The position numbers were made by a program, and so were the translations under genes. The notes beneath the pieces are model-generated. The model was given only the letters and a program-made list of their open reading frames with translations. It had not been told where the DNA came from and did not search any database. This document shows positions 44,124 to 53,432 of a stretch of 64,000 bases of DNA, one piece after another. This stretch comes from Variovorax sp. J2L1-78 (GTDB taxonomy: Bacteria; Pseudomonadota; Gammaproteobacteria; Burkholderiales; Burkholderiaceae_C), in assembly GCF_030317205.1 (NCBI RefSeq), contig NZ_JASZYB010000001.1, positions 930,001 to 994,000 of the forward strand, given 5' to 3'. How positions within the stretch are numbered: the stretch's first letter is position 1; each line of letters starts with the position of its first letter.

Positions 44124-45062
44124 TTACTTGTAGGTGTCCAGCGCGGAGTAGTCGTGGTAGCGGTTGATCTCCACGTCGTCCAGCACGGCCAGCGCATCGG
44201 TGGTCAGCACCGCGACCGAGCAGTACAGGGAGATCAGGTACGACGCGATCGCATGGTTGTTGATACCCATGAAGCGCACCGACAGCCCCGGGCTCTGTTC
44301 GCCGGTGAGGCCCGGCTGGAACAGGCCGACCACGCCCTGGCGCTTGTCGCCCACGCGCAGCAGCAGGATCTTGCTCTTGCCGTCGGCCACCGGCACCTTG
44401 TTCGACGGGATCAGCGGGACGCCGCGCCAAGTGATGAACTGCGAGCCGAACAGGCTCACGGTCGGCGGCGGCGTGCCGCGGCGAGTGGCTTCGCGGCCGA
44501 AGGCGGCGATGGCCAGCGGGTGGGTCAGGAAGAAGGCGGGCTCCTTCCATACCTTGGTCAGCAGCTCGTCCAGGTCGTCGGGCGTGGGCGCGCCGGTCAG
44601 CGGGAAGATGCGCTGCTCTTCCGTCACCTGCGACAGCAGTCCGTAATCCGGGTTGTTGATGAGCTCGCTTTCCTGGTTCTCCTTGATCGTCTCGATCGTC
44701 AGGCGCAGCTGTTCCTTGATCTGGTCGTGCGGGCTGCTGTAGAGGTCGGAGATCCGGGTGTGCACGTCGAGCACGGTGCTCACGGCGTTCAGGTTGTATT
44801 CGCGCGGATGCTCTTCGTAGTCGACCCAGGTGCGCGGCAGCTGGTTTTCGCTTTCCTTGGCGGTACACACCACCTGGATCGATTCGGGGTTCTTGACCTT
44901 GTTCAGCCGGTAGATGCCGGCTTCGACTGGAACCCATTGCAGCAGGTGCGTGAGCCAGCGCGGGCTGATCGTTTCGAGCTGGGGGACGCTCTTGGTGGCA
45001 TTGGCGAGCTGGCGTGCGGCGTTGTCGCCCAGAGCGGTCGTTCCGCCCACTGTTGCTGTCAT
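44124..45062 (-). CDS. srpI: Family 2A encapsulin nanocompartment shell protein
   Basis: A 312-residue HK97-fold shell protein that assembles into a hollow icosahedral protein compartment. Recognised by family 2A (SrpI-type) sequences: VPQLETISPRWLTHLLQWVP, the segment around SENQLPRTWVDYEEHPREYN, FPLTGAPTPDDLDELLTKVW and the C-terminal YHDYSALDTYK. In other bacteria this shell encloses a cysteine desulfurase and has been linked to sulfur starvation and elemental sulfur storage. GGAG precedes the ATG. The cargo gene follows after 6 nt; the XRE regulator and serine acetyltransferase genes are upstream. Confidence 0.95.
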   Translation of the reverse strand: MTATVGGTTALGDNAARQLANATKSVPQLETISPRWLTHLLQWVPVEAGIYRLNKVKNPESIQVVCTAKESENQLPRTWVDYEEHPREYNLNAVSTVLDVHTRISDLYSSPHDQIKEQLRLTIETIKENQESELINNPDYGLLSQVTEEQRIFPLTGAPTPDDLDELLTKVWKEPAFFLTHPLAIAAFGREATRRGTPPPTVSLFGSQFITWRGVPLIPSNKVPVADGKSKILLLRVGDKRQGVVGLFQPGLTGEQSPGLSVRFMGINNHAIASYLISLYCSVAVLTTDALAVLDDVEINRYHDYSALDTYK

Positions 45063-45129
45063 GAAGACTCCGTTGATCGATGAAGGAAGAGAGATCGACG
45101 GGCAGTGTCGGCGCGCCGTGGCGGTTCGC

Positions 45130-45432
45130 TCAACAGGCTATAGCCGCCAAGTTGATGCGGCGCACCGTGCGCTGCCGCTCGATCTGATCGCACCGGGTGA
45201 GCAGCGACGCGATGTCGATGTCCAGCGCGCGTGCGAGCTTCTGTGCCGTCAGGATCGACGCGATGACGCGGCCGCGCTCCACCTCGCCGACATAGGAGCG
45301 GTTGAGGTTCGAGCGCTCGGCCAGCTGCTCCTGCGACCAGCCACGCACTTCGCGCAGCTGACGCACGGCGATGCCGAAAATCTGGATCAGGTCTTCGACG
45401 GGCGGCGCCGTCTCGCTCCGCACGGCACTCAT
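45130..45432 (-). CDS. XRE-type helix-turn-helix regulator
   Basis: A 100-residue DNA-binding protein made almost only of an HTH_3 domain (about residues 20-80): RQLREVRGWSQEQLAERSNL, RSYVGEVERGRVIASI and KLARALDIDIASLLTRCDQ. ATG 45432 overlaps the stop of the serine acetyltransferase gene (ATGA), so the two are coupled. It lies 67 nt upstream of the encapsulin gene, and could regulate this operon or others; that is inference. No effector domain is present. Confidence 0.87.
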   Translation of the reverse strand: MSAVRSETAPPVEDLIQIFGIAVRQLREVRGWSQEQLAERSNLNRSYVGEVERGRVIASILTAQKLARALDIDIASLLTRCDQIERQRTVRRINLAAIAC

Positions 45433-46337
45433 GCAATCGGCCTGGCGTTCTGCAGGCTGGCCTGGGTCACGCTGGCGCCCGCCGGCACGTGGTCGGTGAT
45501 CCACACGTTGCCGCCGATGGTCGCGCCCTGCCCGATCGTCACGCGCCCGAGGATGGTCGCGCCGGCATAGATGACCACGTCGTCTTCCACCAGCGGATGG
45601 CGCGGCAGGCCCTTCTGCAAGTGGCCTTCGGTGTCCAGCGGAAAGCGCTTGGCACCGAGCGTGACCGCCTGGTAGATGCGCACCCGGCGCCCGATGACGG
45701 CCGTTTCGCCGATCACCACGCCCGTGCCGTGGTCGATGAAGAAGCCCGGCCCGATCTGCGCGCCCGGGTGGATGTCGATGCCGGTCTGCCCGTGCGCCAG
45801 CTCGGCGACGATGCGCGCCAGCAGGGGCAGGTCCAGCGTGTAGAGCGTGTGGGCGAGGCGGTGGTGGATCATCGCCAGCACACCGGGGTAGCACAGCAGC
45901 ACCTCATCCACGCTGTGCGCCGCCGGGTCGCCCTGGTAGGCGGCCAGCACGTCGCTGTCGAGCAGGCGACGCACGTCGGGCAAGGCGGCACCGAAGGCCC
46001 GCACCGCCGCGAGGGCGAGCGCGTCGACATCCACTTCCGGCCGCGGATCGCGCCGCGCGTAGTAGTTCAGCTCCAGCAGCGCCTGCCCATGCAGCGCATG
46101 CAGCGCGGCATCGAGCGTGTAGGCGACGTAGACGTCCTCGCTTTCCTGGCGCAGCTCGAGGGGCCCGAGCCGCATCGGGAACAGCACGCCCTGCAGCGCG
46201 ACGACGAGCTGCGCCATCGCATCACGGGACGGAAACTCGCGCCCGCGCGGTTCGCGCGAGCGTCCCTGTGCATCACGCCACTCGTTGCGGGCGGTGTGCA
46301 GCGCACCCGTGATCTCCGCGATGTCGAATCTGGCCAT
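45429..46337 (-). CDS. epsC: Serine O-acetyltransferase (EpsC/SrpH-type)
   Basis: A 302-residue enzyme that acetylates L-serine with acetyl-CoA to make O-acetylserine, the cysteine precursor and a CysB-type inducer. The left-handed beta-helix with hexapeptide repeats occupies about 185-295 (GIDIHPGAQIGPGFFIDHGT, then IGETAVIG, VIYAGATILGRVTIG). The His of DIHPGA and the His/Asp region DHGTGVVIGE are active-site residues. N-terminal part is helical. ATG 46337 follows the rhodanese gene by 41 nt. SAT genes commonly accompany family 2A encapsulins. No cysteine synthase gene is nearby. Confidence 0.9.
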   Translation of the reverse strand: MARFDIAEITGALHTARNEWRDAQGRSREPRGREFPSRDAMAQLVVALQGVLFPMRLGPLELRQESEDVYVAYTLDAALHALHGQALLELNYYARRDPRPEVDVDALALAAVRAFGAALPDVRRLLDSDVLAAYQGDPAAHSVDEVLLCYPGVLAMIHHRLAHTLYTLDLPLLARIVAELAHGQTGIDIHPGAQIGPGFFIDHGTGVVIGETAVIGRRVRIYQAVTLGAKRFPLDTEGHLQKGLPRHPLVEDDVVIYAGATILGRVTIGQGATIGGNVWITDHVPAGASVTQASLQNARPIA

Positions 46338-46378
46338 CGGTCCGCCTTGTTCTTGTGTTGGCGCCTTTTGCTGCGCGA

Positions 46379-46858
46379 TCAGTCCTGCACCCACGGCAGG
46401 CCATGAAAGCGCCAGCCGTCCGCGACGCCACGGTGCTGGTGTGCATCGATCTCGCCCTCGAAGCCCTCGCGTACGTTGAACACGCGCGTGAATCCGGCCT
46501 TGGCCGCCGCTTCGGCCGCGAGGGCGGAGCGCTTGCCGCTGCGGCACAGCAGCAGCACGACGGCCTCCTTGCCACCCGCCTTCGCCACCTTGGCCTCGAG
46601 TTCGCGGACGAAACGCGGGTTGCGCGTGAGCGCCGTACCCGTGGCCCATGGCACATGCAGGCTGTCGGGCACGTGGCCAACGAACTTCCGCTCTTCGGCC
46701 GAGCGCACGTCGACCAGCACGGCAGCGCCCTGCTGCACCAGCTGCCACGCCTCGGGCGGGCTGACGCCGCCGGCATAGGACAGGTTCTGCGCCACGGCGT
46801 CCGCATGGGCGCGTTCGAGGGCTTCGGGCAAGGCGATCTCTTCGACTTCGATGGACAT
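46379..46858 (-). CDS. Rhodanese-like sulfurtransferase
   Basis: A 159-residue single-domain rhodanese with an intact active-site loop (CRSGKRS) that can carry a persulfide. VLVDVRSAEERKFVGHVPDS and VFNVREGFEGEID are the flanking family motifs. The first 25 residues are a short extension. It is the first gene of the encapsulin operon and probably moves sulfur to or from the shell's cysteine desulfurase. A promoter lies at 46939-46911. Confidence 0.9.
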   Translation of the reverse strand: MSIEVEEIALPEALERAHADAVAQNLSYAGGVSPPEAWQLVQQGAAVLVDVRSAEERKFVGHVPDSLHVPWATGTALTRNPRFVRELEAKVAKAGGKEAVVLLLCRSGKRSALAAEAAAKAGFTRVFNVREGFEGEIDAHQHRGVADGWRFHGLPWVQD

Positions 46859-46910
46859 GGGGAACAGACTCCTGGATGCGTGGGCGGCCTTCTGGATGGC
46901 CATAGACACC

Positions 46911-46939
46911 AATCTAGGGGCAAGCGCCCGGCGTCCCAA
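46911..46939 (-). promoter_or_regulatory. Candidate promoter of the encapsulin operon
   Basis: On the minus strand TTGGGA (46939-46934), 17-nt spacer, TAGATT (46916-46911), 53 nt before the rhodanese ATG. TTC directly precedes the GTTGG, giving TTCGTTGG, and an AT-rich tract (TTTTTA) sits upstream. The -35 and -10 regions match those of the Bug promoter at 18954-18982. Confidence 0.55.
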
Positions 46940-47041
46940 CGAATAAAAAGTGGAATCCAAACAACCGGCACATCTGTGCAAGGGGCATGCGTCGGTCCGC
47001 AGGCCCGGCACTTAGACCTCGCACGCCATAAAGAACGAGGA

Positions 47042-47052
47042 AATCCGTCGTT
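47042..47052 (-). promoter_or_regulatory. Shared upstream element AACGACGGATT (copy 3)
   Basis: Inverted relative to copies at 31453 and 34098, but in the same orientation relative to the nearer divergent gene. Here it is 56 nt from the monooxygenase ATG at 47108 and overlaps its candidate -35 region (47051-47056). Confidence 0.4.
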
Positions 47053-47080
47053 GCCGACCCGCCCGCGTCGGGCGTATGGT
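47051..47080 (+). promoter_or_regulatory. Candidate promoter of the monooxygenase gene at 47108
   Basis: TTGCCG (47051-47056), 18-nt spacer, TATGGT (47075-47080), 27 nt before the ATG. The match is fair. It overlaps the AACGACGGATT element, so regulation at this point is plausible. Confidence 0.35.
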
Positions 47081-47107
47081 CGGCAGCTCGCTCACCCGTC
47101 CGTCCCC

Positions 47108-48442
47108 ATGACATCCTCCAGCCAACTCAAACTCGGCGCCTTCATGCGCCCGGTCAGCATCCACACGGGCGCCTGGCGCTACCCCGGTGCCTTCGCCGAC
47201 GCCAACTTCAACTTCGCGCACCTCAAGCGCTTCGCGCAGACCCTGGAACGCGCCCGCTTCGACGCCTTCTTCATGGCCGACCACCTGGCCGTGCTCAACA
47301 TGCCGATGGCTGCCCTGCAGCGCAGCCACACCGTCAGTTCCTTCGAGCCCTTCACGCTGCTGTCGGCGCTGTCTCAGCACACCACGCACCTGGGGCTGGT
47401 CGCCACGGCATCGACCACTTTCGACGAGCCCTTCCACATCGCGCGCCGATTCGCCTCGCTCGACCACCTGAGCGAGGGCCGCGCCGGGTGGAACATCGTC
47501 ACGACGAGCAACCCCGACGCGGCAAAGAACTTCGGGCGCGACGACCACATGGACCACGACGAGCGCTACGCCCGGGCGCGCGAGTTCTACGACGTCGTGA
47601 CCGGCCTGTGGGACAGCTGGGCCGACGATGCCTTCATCCGCGACGCCGAGAGCGGCCGCTTCTTCGACCCGGCGCGCCTGCACACGCTCGACCACAAGGG
47701 GAAGTACCTCTCGGTCAAGGGCCCGCTGCACATCGCCCGCCCGGTGCAAGGCTGGCCGGTGATCGTGCAGGCCGGCGCCTCGGAGCCGGGCCGGCAGCTG
47801 GCGGCCGAGACGGCCGAGGTGATCTTCGCCGCGCACGGCACGCTGGCCGAAGGGCGCAGCTTCTATGCCGACGTGAAGGGCCGGCTCGCGGCGCTGGGCC
47901 GCGAACGCGACCACCTGAAGATCCTGCCGGCCGCCTTCGTCGTGGTGGGGGACACGGTCGAGGAGGCGCGCGCCATCCGTGCCCGGCTCGACAGCTTGGT
48001 GCATTACGAAAGCGCCATCGCCTCGCTGTCGATCTCGCTCGGCGTCGATGCCTCGACGTTCGATCCCGATGCGCCCCTGCCGCCGGTGCCGGAGACCAAC
48101 GCCAGCAAGAGCAGCCAGCAGCGCGTGATCGCCCTGGCCGAGCGCGAAGGCTTCACCGTGCGTCAGCTCGCGCAGCGCCTGGGCGGCTATGGCGGACTCG
48201 CTTTCGTCGGTACCGCCCAGACCATCGCCGACGAGATGCAGGAATGGCTCGAGACCGAAGGCTCGGACGGTTTCAACATCATGTTCCCGTGGCTGCCGGG
48301 CGGGCTCGATGCCTTCGTCGAGAAGGTCGTGCCGGAACTGCAGCGCCGCGGCATCTTCCGGCGCGACTACGAGGGCACGACCTTGCGCGAAAACCTCGGC
48401 CTGCCACGCCCGGCCAACCGGTTCTTTCCGCCGTCGGCCTGA
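47108..48442 (+). CDS. FMN-dependent monooxygenase, NtaA/SnaA/DmoA type
   Basis: A 444-residue luciferase-like enzyme, third paralogue in this window. Landmarks are LKLGAFMRPVSIHTGAWRYP, HLSEGRAGWNIVTTSNPD, GPLHIARPVQGWPVIVQAGA and GIFRRDYEGTTLRENLGL. It would oxygenate an organosulfur or nitrogen compound with FMNH2 supplied by an unlinked reductase. It is divergent from the encapsulin operon with only 249 nt between them, so both may respond to the same signal. Confidence 0.87.
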   Translation: MTSSSQLKLGAFMRPVSIHTGAWRYPGAFADANFNFAHLKRFAQTLERARFDAFFMADHLAVLNMPMAALQRSHTVSSFEPFTLLSALSQHTTHLGLVATASTTFDEPFHIARRFASLDHLSEGRAGWNIVTTSNPDAAKNFGRDDHMDHDERYARAREFYDVVTGLWDSWADDAFIRDAESGRFFDPARLHTLDHKGKYLSVKGPLHIARPVQGWPVIVQAGASEPGRQLAAETAEVIFAAHGTLAEGRSFYADVKGRLAALGRERDHLKILPAAFVVVGDTVEEARAIRARLDSLVHYESAIASLSISLGVDASTFDPDAPLPPVPETNASKSSQQRVIALAEREGFTVRQLAQRLGGYGGLAFVGTAQTIADEMQEWLETEGSDGFNIMFPWLPGGLDAFVEKVVPELQRRGIFRRDYEGTTLRENLGLPRPANRFFPPSA

Positions 48443-48606
48443 AGCAGGCGCGAGGCCAGGCCGGCTCCGAATCTCCGTTCGTTCAGAACGTGTGAAGGAA
48501 CCGTCGCGAGCGCGTCGAGCTTGCATCGAGGACCGGAACCGCACTGGCGTGCGGTGAGGACCGCAGATGCGAGATCGGCGTGCGCAGCAGGTTCATTCAT
48601 ACGTTC

Positions 48607-49500
48607 TCAGCCGCCCACTGAACTGTCGACCGAGCCTTGGCCTGCCTGCGGCGCGCCGGTTGGCGCCTGCGGCAGCGCGTCCACCAGTTCGAATTCGATC
48701 AACGCACCGTGGGCGCGCGACGGCGCGAGTGCGCCGCCGGTCTGTGCAGGATCCTCGGTGTACAGCACCAGGGCGTAGGGCCCTTCGCCGCGCGCCGCCA
48801 GCCGCTGCGCCAGCGGGCTCGACGGCCCGCCGATGGGATCGCGCGGCGCCGACAGCACCAGCGCACTGCTTCCGATGGCGATGACCGCCTGGCGCAGGCC
48901 GCTCCCCGGCAGCGCCACGGACGGGCCGACATGGACCGCACCGTCCTCCACGCCCTCGCCGAGCAGCGCGCGGTAGCGCTCGACCGTCGTGTCGAGATCG
49001 TGCACCGCGATGGCGAGGCTGGCCACGCCCAGGGCACCGTTGGGATGCACGCGCACGTTCCCCTCCGGCACCCGCAGGGCGCGTGGCGTGATGTCCCCGC
49101 AGAGAAAGGGTAGATCAGGCGATGGCGGCCGGGCGGTTTGCCACTGCAGCCGCTGGCCGTCGGGCCGCAGGCGCCCGCCATCGAGCGGCCCGTCGAGCAT
49201 CAGGCCGCGTTCGCCCGCGGCGGCCACCGTGGTGGCGGTGCTGCGCGGCAACAGGGCGAAGTCGACGATGCCCTCGCCGTGGCGCTGCAGCAGTTGCCAC
49301 CAGTGCTCCTCGGGCGCCGGCGCCTTCCAGGCGATCAGCTCGAAGTAGCTGCCATCGGCAAAGACGATGAGCGCGTTGTGGGTCGTGCGGCCGGGATGGT
49401 CGCCGCCGCGCAGCACGTGGAAGCCGAGCGCGCCGTAGTCGGCGATGGCCAGGTCGAGGTCGTGCACGGCGATGACGATGTGATCGAGCGGGAGGGTCAT
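48607..49500 (-). CDS. VOC / glyoxalase-like domain protein
   Basis: A 297-residue protein with two vicinal-oxygen-chelate-like halves. It opens with LPLDHIVIAVHDLDLAIADY, the usual first VOC strand with a metal-ligand His, and the second half contains LGVASLAIAVHDLDTTVERY. Members are metal-dependent dioxygenases, lyases or binding proteins. It is last in the minus-strand Dpp-type operon, 45 nt after the DppF-like gene, so it may process the imported ligand. Confidence 0.78.
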   Translation of the reverse strand: MTLPLDHIVIAVHDLDLAIADYGALGFHVLRGGDHPGRTTHNALIVFADGSYFELIAWKAPAPEEHWWQLLQRHGEGIVDFALLPRSTATTVAAAGERGLMLDGPLDGGRLRPDGQRLQWQTARPPSPDLPFLCGDITPRALRVPEGNVRVHPNGALGVASLAIAVHDLDTTVERYRALLGEGVEDGAVHVGPSVALPGSGLRQAVIAIGSSALVLSAPRDPIGGPSSPLAQRLAARGEGPYALVLYTEDPAQTGGALAPSRAHGALIEFELVDALPQAPTGAPQAGQGSVDSSVGG

Positions 49501-49545
49501 GGTGTGGCTTTCGGTTTGCTGGCGGGCTCGCAGGGTTCGCAGCGC

Positions 49546-50486
49546 TCAGGCGAAGTGGCAGGCCACCCACTGGGCGGCGACGGGGCGCAGCGCCGGCGCC
49601 TCCTGCCGGCACCGGTCCACGGCCTGCGGGCAGCGTGGGTGGAAGCGGCAGCCCACGGGTGGCTGCAACGGATCGGGCAGGTCGCCCTGGAGCACCGTGC
49701 GCGCGCGGTGCGCCGCACCGGGCTGCGTGCGTGGAATGGCGGACATCAACGCACGCGTGTAGGGGTGCAGCGGTGCGCGCCACACCGCGTCGCTCGGCCC
49801 CTGCTCGACCACCAGGCCGGCGTACATCACGGCGATGCGGTCGGATATGTGCCGCACCACCGACAGGTCGTGCGAGATGAAGAGGTACGACACGCCGAAC
49901 TCCTCGCGCAGCCCGAGCAGCAGGTTCAGCACCTGCGCGCGCACCGACACGTCGAGCGCGGACACCGCCTCGTCGCAGACGATCAGCGCCGGCCGCAGCA
50001 TGAGGGCGCGCGCGATGCCGATGCGTTGTCGCTGCCCGCCCGAGAACTCGTGCGGGTAGCGCGTGGCCATCTCGGGCCGCAGGCCGACCCGCGCCAGGGC
50101 CCAGGCGACGTGCTCGCGCCGCTCGACCGCCGTGCCGCGCTGCTGCACGACCAGCGGCTCCTCCAGCGCACGCCCGACGTTGACGCGCGGGTTGAGCGAG
50201 GCATACGGGTCCTGGAAGACCATCTGCAGCCGGCTGCGCACCGACTGCAAGGCCTTGCCTTCACGCTTCGTCACATCCTCGCCGTCGAAGTCGATCCGGC
50301 CCGCGGTCAGCGGTGTCAGGCGCAGCGCGACGCGCGCCACGGTCGACTTGCCGCAACCGCTCTCGCCGACCAGGCCCAGCGTCTCGCCACGGCCGACCTC
50401 GAGGTCCACGCCGTCGAGCGCATGCACCGTGCCGGCCTGGGTCGGGTAGTGCTTGACGGCCTTCTTGAGGCTCAGCAGCGGCGTGC

Positions 50487-50490
<4 letters not shown>
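49546..50490 (-). CDS. Dipeptide-type ABC transporter ATPase, DppF-like
   Basis: A 314-residue ATPase. Walker A GESGCGKST, signature EFSGGQRQRIGIARAL, Walker B LIVCDEAVSALD, where the usual DEP is DEA. The C-terminal Cys-rich oligopeptide-transporter motif is present (CRFHPRCPQAVDRC, then CHFA). It works with DppD encoded upstream (start/stop overlap of 4 nt) as an ATPase pair. Confidence 0.9.
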
Positions 50491-51512
<1,022 letters not shown>

Positions 51513-51516
51513 GCGC

Positions 51517-52425
51517 CTACCTCCGCCGCAGGTGCGGGTTCATGGCGTCGTTCAGCCCTTCGCCCAGCAGATTGAAGGCCAGCACCGTGACGACGATCGC
51601 CAGGCCCGGCAGGCCGCAGATGTACCAGGCATCGGTGACCTGCTCGCGGCCGCTGCCGATGATGGTGCCCCAGCTCATCACGTTGGGGTCGCCCAGGCCG
51701 AGGAAGGCCAGTGCCGCTTCGGTCTGGATCGCATGCGCCACGGCCAGGGTCGACACCACGATCACCGGCGGCAGTGCGTTCGGCAGGATCTGCGTGAGGA
51801 TCAGCCGCGCATGGCTCATGCCCGCGGTGCGCCCGGCCAACACGAACTCGCGCTCGCGCAGCTGCAGGAACTGCGAGCGCACCAGCCGCGCGGTGGGCGG
51901 CCACGACACGATGCCGATGGCGAACACCACGGTCGCCACCGACGGCTTGAAGAGCGCGACCAGCACAACGGCCAGCACGAAGCTCGGCACGGTCTGGAAC
52001 ACCTCGATCACGCGCAGCAGCACCGCGTCGACCCGGCCCCGGTAGTAGCCGGCCAGCGCGCCGATGGTGATGCCGACGAAGGCCGAGATGAAGGTGCCGA
52101 CCAGCCCGATCAGCAGCGAGACGCCGGCGCCCGACACCAGCCCGGTCGCCAGGTCGCGGCCCATGAAGTCGGTGCCCAGCGGATGCTCGGCGTCCTCGCC
52201 GGGCCACAGCATCGGCGCACCGGCCATGTCCCACGGGTCGCCGGGAAAGAACCAGCGGCCGACCGTCGCGGTCGCGACCACGAGCAGCATGAGCACCAGC
52301 CCGACCAGCGCCGGACGGTTGCGTGCGACCTCGCGGGCGAAGCCTGCCGCGCGCGCGAGGCGACCGCCGTCGTAGCGGACGGGCGTCACGGCGCCGTGCG
52401 TGCCATTCACCAGGACCGGCTTCAT
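51517..52425 (-). CDS. ABC transporter permease, DppC-like
   Basis: A 302-residue inner-membrane permease with EVARNRPALVGLVLMLLVVA at the N-terminus, PLGTDFMGRDL, GYYRGRVDAVLLRVIEVFQT and a C-terminal GEGLNDAMNPHLRRR. These match DppC/OppC/GsiD. Start overlaps the DppB-like stop (4 nt). Related to but distinct from the DppC-like gene at 14605-15594. Confidence 0.9.
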   Translation of the reverse strand: MKPVLVNGTHGAVTPVRYDGGRLARAAGFAREVARNRPALVGLVLMLLVVATATVGRWFFPGDPWDMAGAPMLWPGEDAEHPLGTDFMGRDLATGLVSGAGVSLLIGLVGTFISAFVGITIGALAGYYRGRVDAVLLRVIEVFQTVPSFVLAVVLVALFKPSVATVVFAIGIVSWPPTARLVRSQFLQLREREFVLAGRTAGMSHARLILTQILPNALPPVIVVSTLAVAHAIQTEAALAFLGLGDPNVMSWGTIIGSGREQVTDAWYICGLPGLAIVVTVLAFNLLGEGLNDAMNPHLRRR

Positions 52426-53432
52426 GCGTGTGCTCCGGCGGATGCGAGCTGCACGCGCGGGTCGAGCCAGGCGTAGAGCACGTCCACGAGGATGTTGATG
52501 AGCGTCACGAGGATCGAACTCAGCAGCAGGATCCCCAGCAGCAGGTTGAAGTCGCGCGCCAGGATCGCCTCGAAGGCCAGGCGGCCGAGCCCCGGCCAGC
52601 TGAAGACCGACTCGACCAGCACCGCGCCGCTCAGCAGCGACGCGATCTGGAAGCCCAGCATGGTCACCAGCGGCAGCAAGGCGTTGCGCAGCGTGTGCAC
52701 GAGCGTGATGCGCGTCTCGCCAGCGCCCTTGGCGCGGGCGGTTCGGATGAAGTCGGCGCCGTACAACTCCAGCATCGCGCTGCGCACCAGCTTGGCGTAG
52801 ACCGCCAGGTAGAAGGTCGCGAGCGTCACCGCCGGCAGCACCGCATGGCGTGCGACGTCGACCACCCAGGCGAAGCCGGTGTGGTTCGCGCTGATGTCCA
52901 CCATGCCGCCAGAAGGCAGCCAGCCCAGCCGCGCCGAGAACAGCACGATCGCCATCAGCCCGAGCCAGAAAGTCGGCATCGCATACGCGGCCAGCACGAA
53001 GAGCGAGGCGAGGTTGTCGACCCAGGTGTGCACCTTCAAGGCCGACAGCACGCCCAGCGTGACGCCGAGCACCAGCGCGATGACGATGGCCGCGACCATC
53101 AGCAGCAGCGTGGCCGGCAGCCGGTCGACCACCAGGTCAAACACCGGCATGTTCTGGCGGAACGAGAAGCCGAGGTCGAGCGTGGCGATGTTCCAGAGGT
53201 AGTGGCCCAACTGCAGGTACAGCGGCTGATCGAGCCCGAAGCTCGCGCGCAGCTGCGCCATGTACTCGGGCGTGGCGGCGCCGGCCTCCCCGGCCATCAC
53301 GTCGACCACGTCGCCCGGCGCGACCTGCAGGATCAGGAAGTTGAGCAGCGCGATGCCGAACACCACCGGCAGCACCTGCAGCAGCCGCTTCTTGAGGAAG
53401 CCCCAGAGCGGGGACGCCGTGCGCCGGCTCAT
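52422..53432 (-). CDS. ABC transporter permease, DppB-like
   Basis: A 336-residue permease. KRLLQVLPVVFGIALLNFLI, RTARAKGAGETRITLVHTLR (coupling loop) and the terminal LVDVLYAWLDPRVQ fit DppB/GsiC. ATG 53432 overlaps the stop of the receptor gene (4 nt), chosen over an upstream in-frame start inside that gene. Confidence 0.9.
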   Translation of the reverse strand: MSRRTASPLWGFLKKRLLQVLPVVFGIALLNFLILQVAPGDVVDVMAGEAGAATPEYMAQLRASFGLDQPLYLQLGHYLWNIATLDLGFSFRQNMPVFDLVVDRLPATLLLMVAAIVIALVLGVTLGVLSALKVHTWVDNLASLFVLAAYAMPTFWLGLMAIVLFSARLGWLPSGGMVDISANHTGFAWVVDVARHAVLPAVTLATFYLAVYAKLVRSAMLELYGADFIRTARAKGAGETRITLVHTLRNALLPLVTMLGFQIASLLSGAVLVESVFSWPGLGRLAFEAILARDFNLLLGILLLSSILVTLINILVDVLYAWLDPRVQLASAGAHA

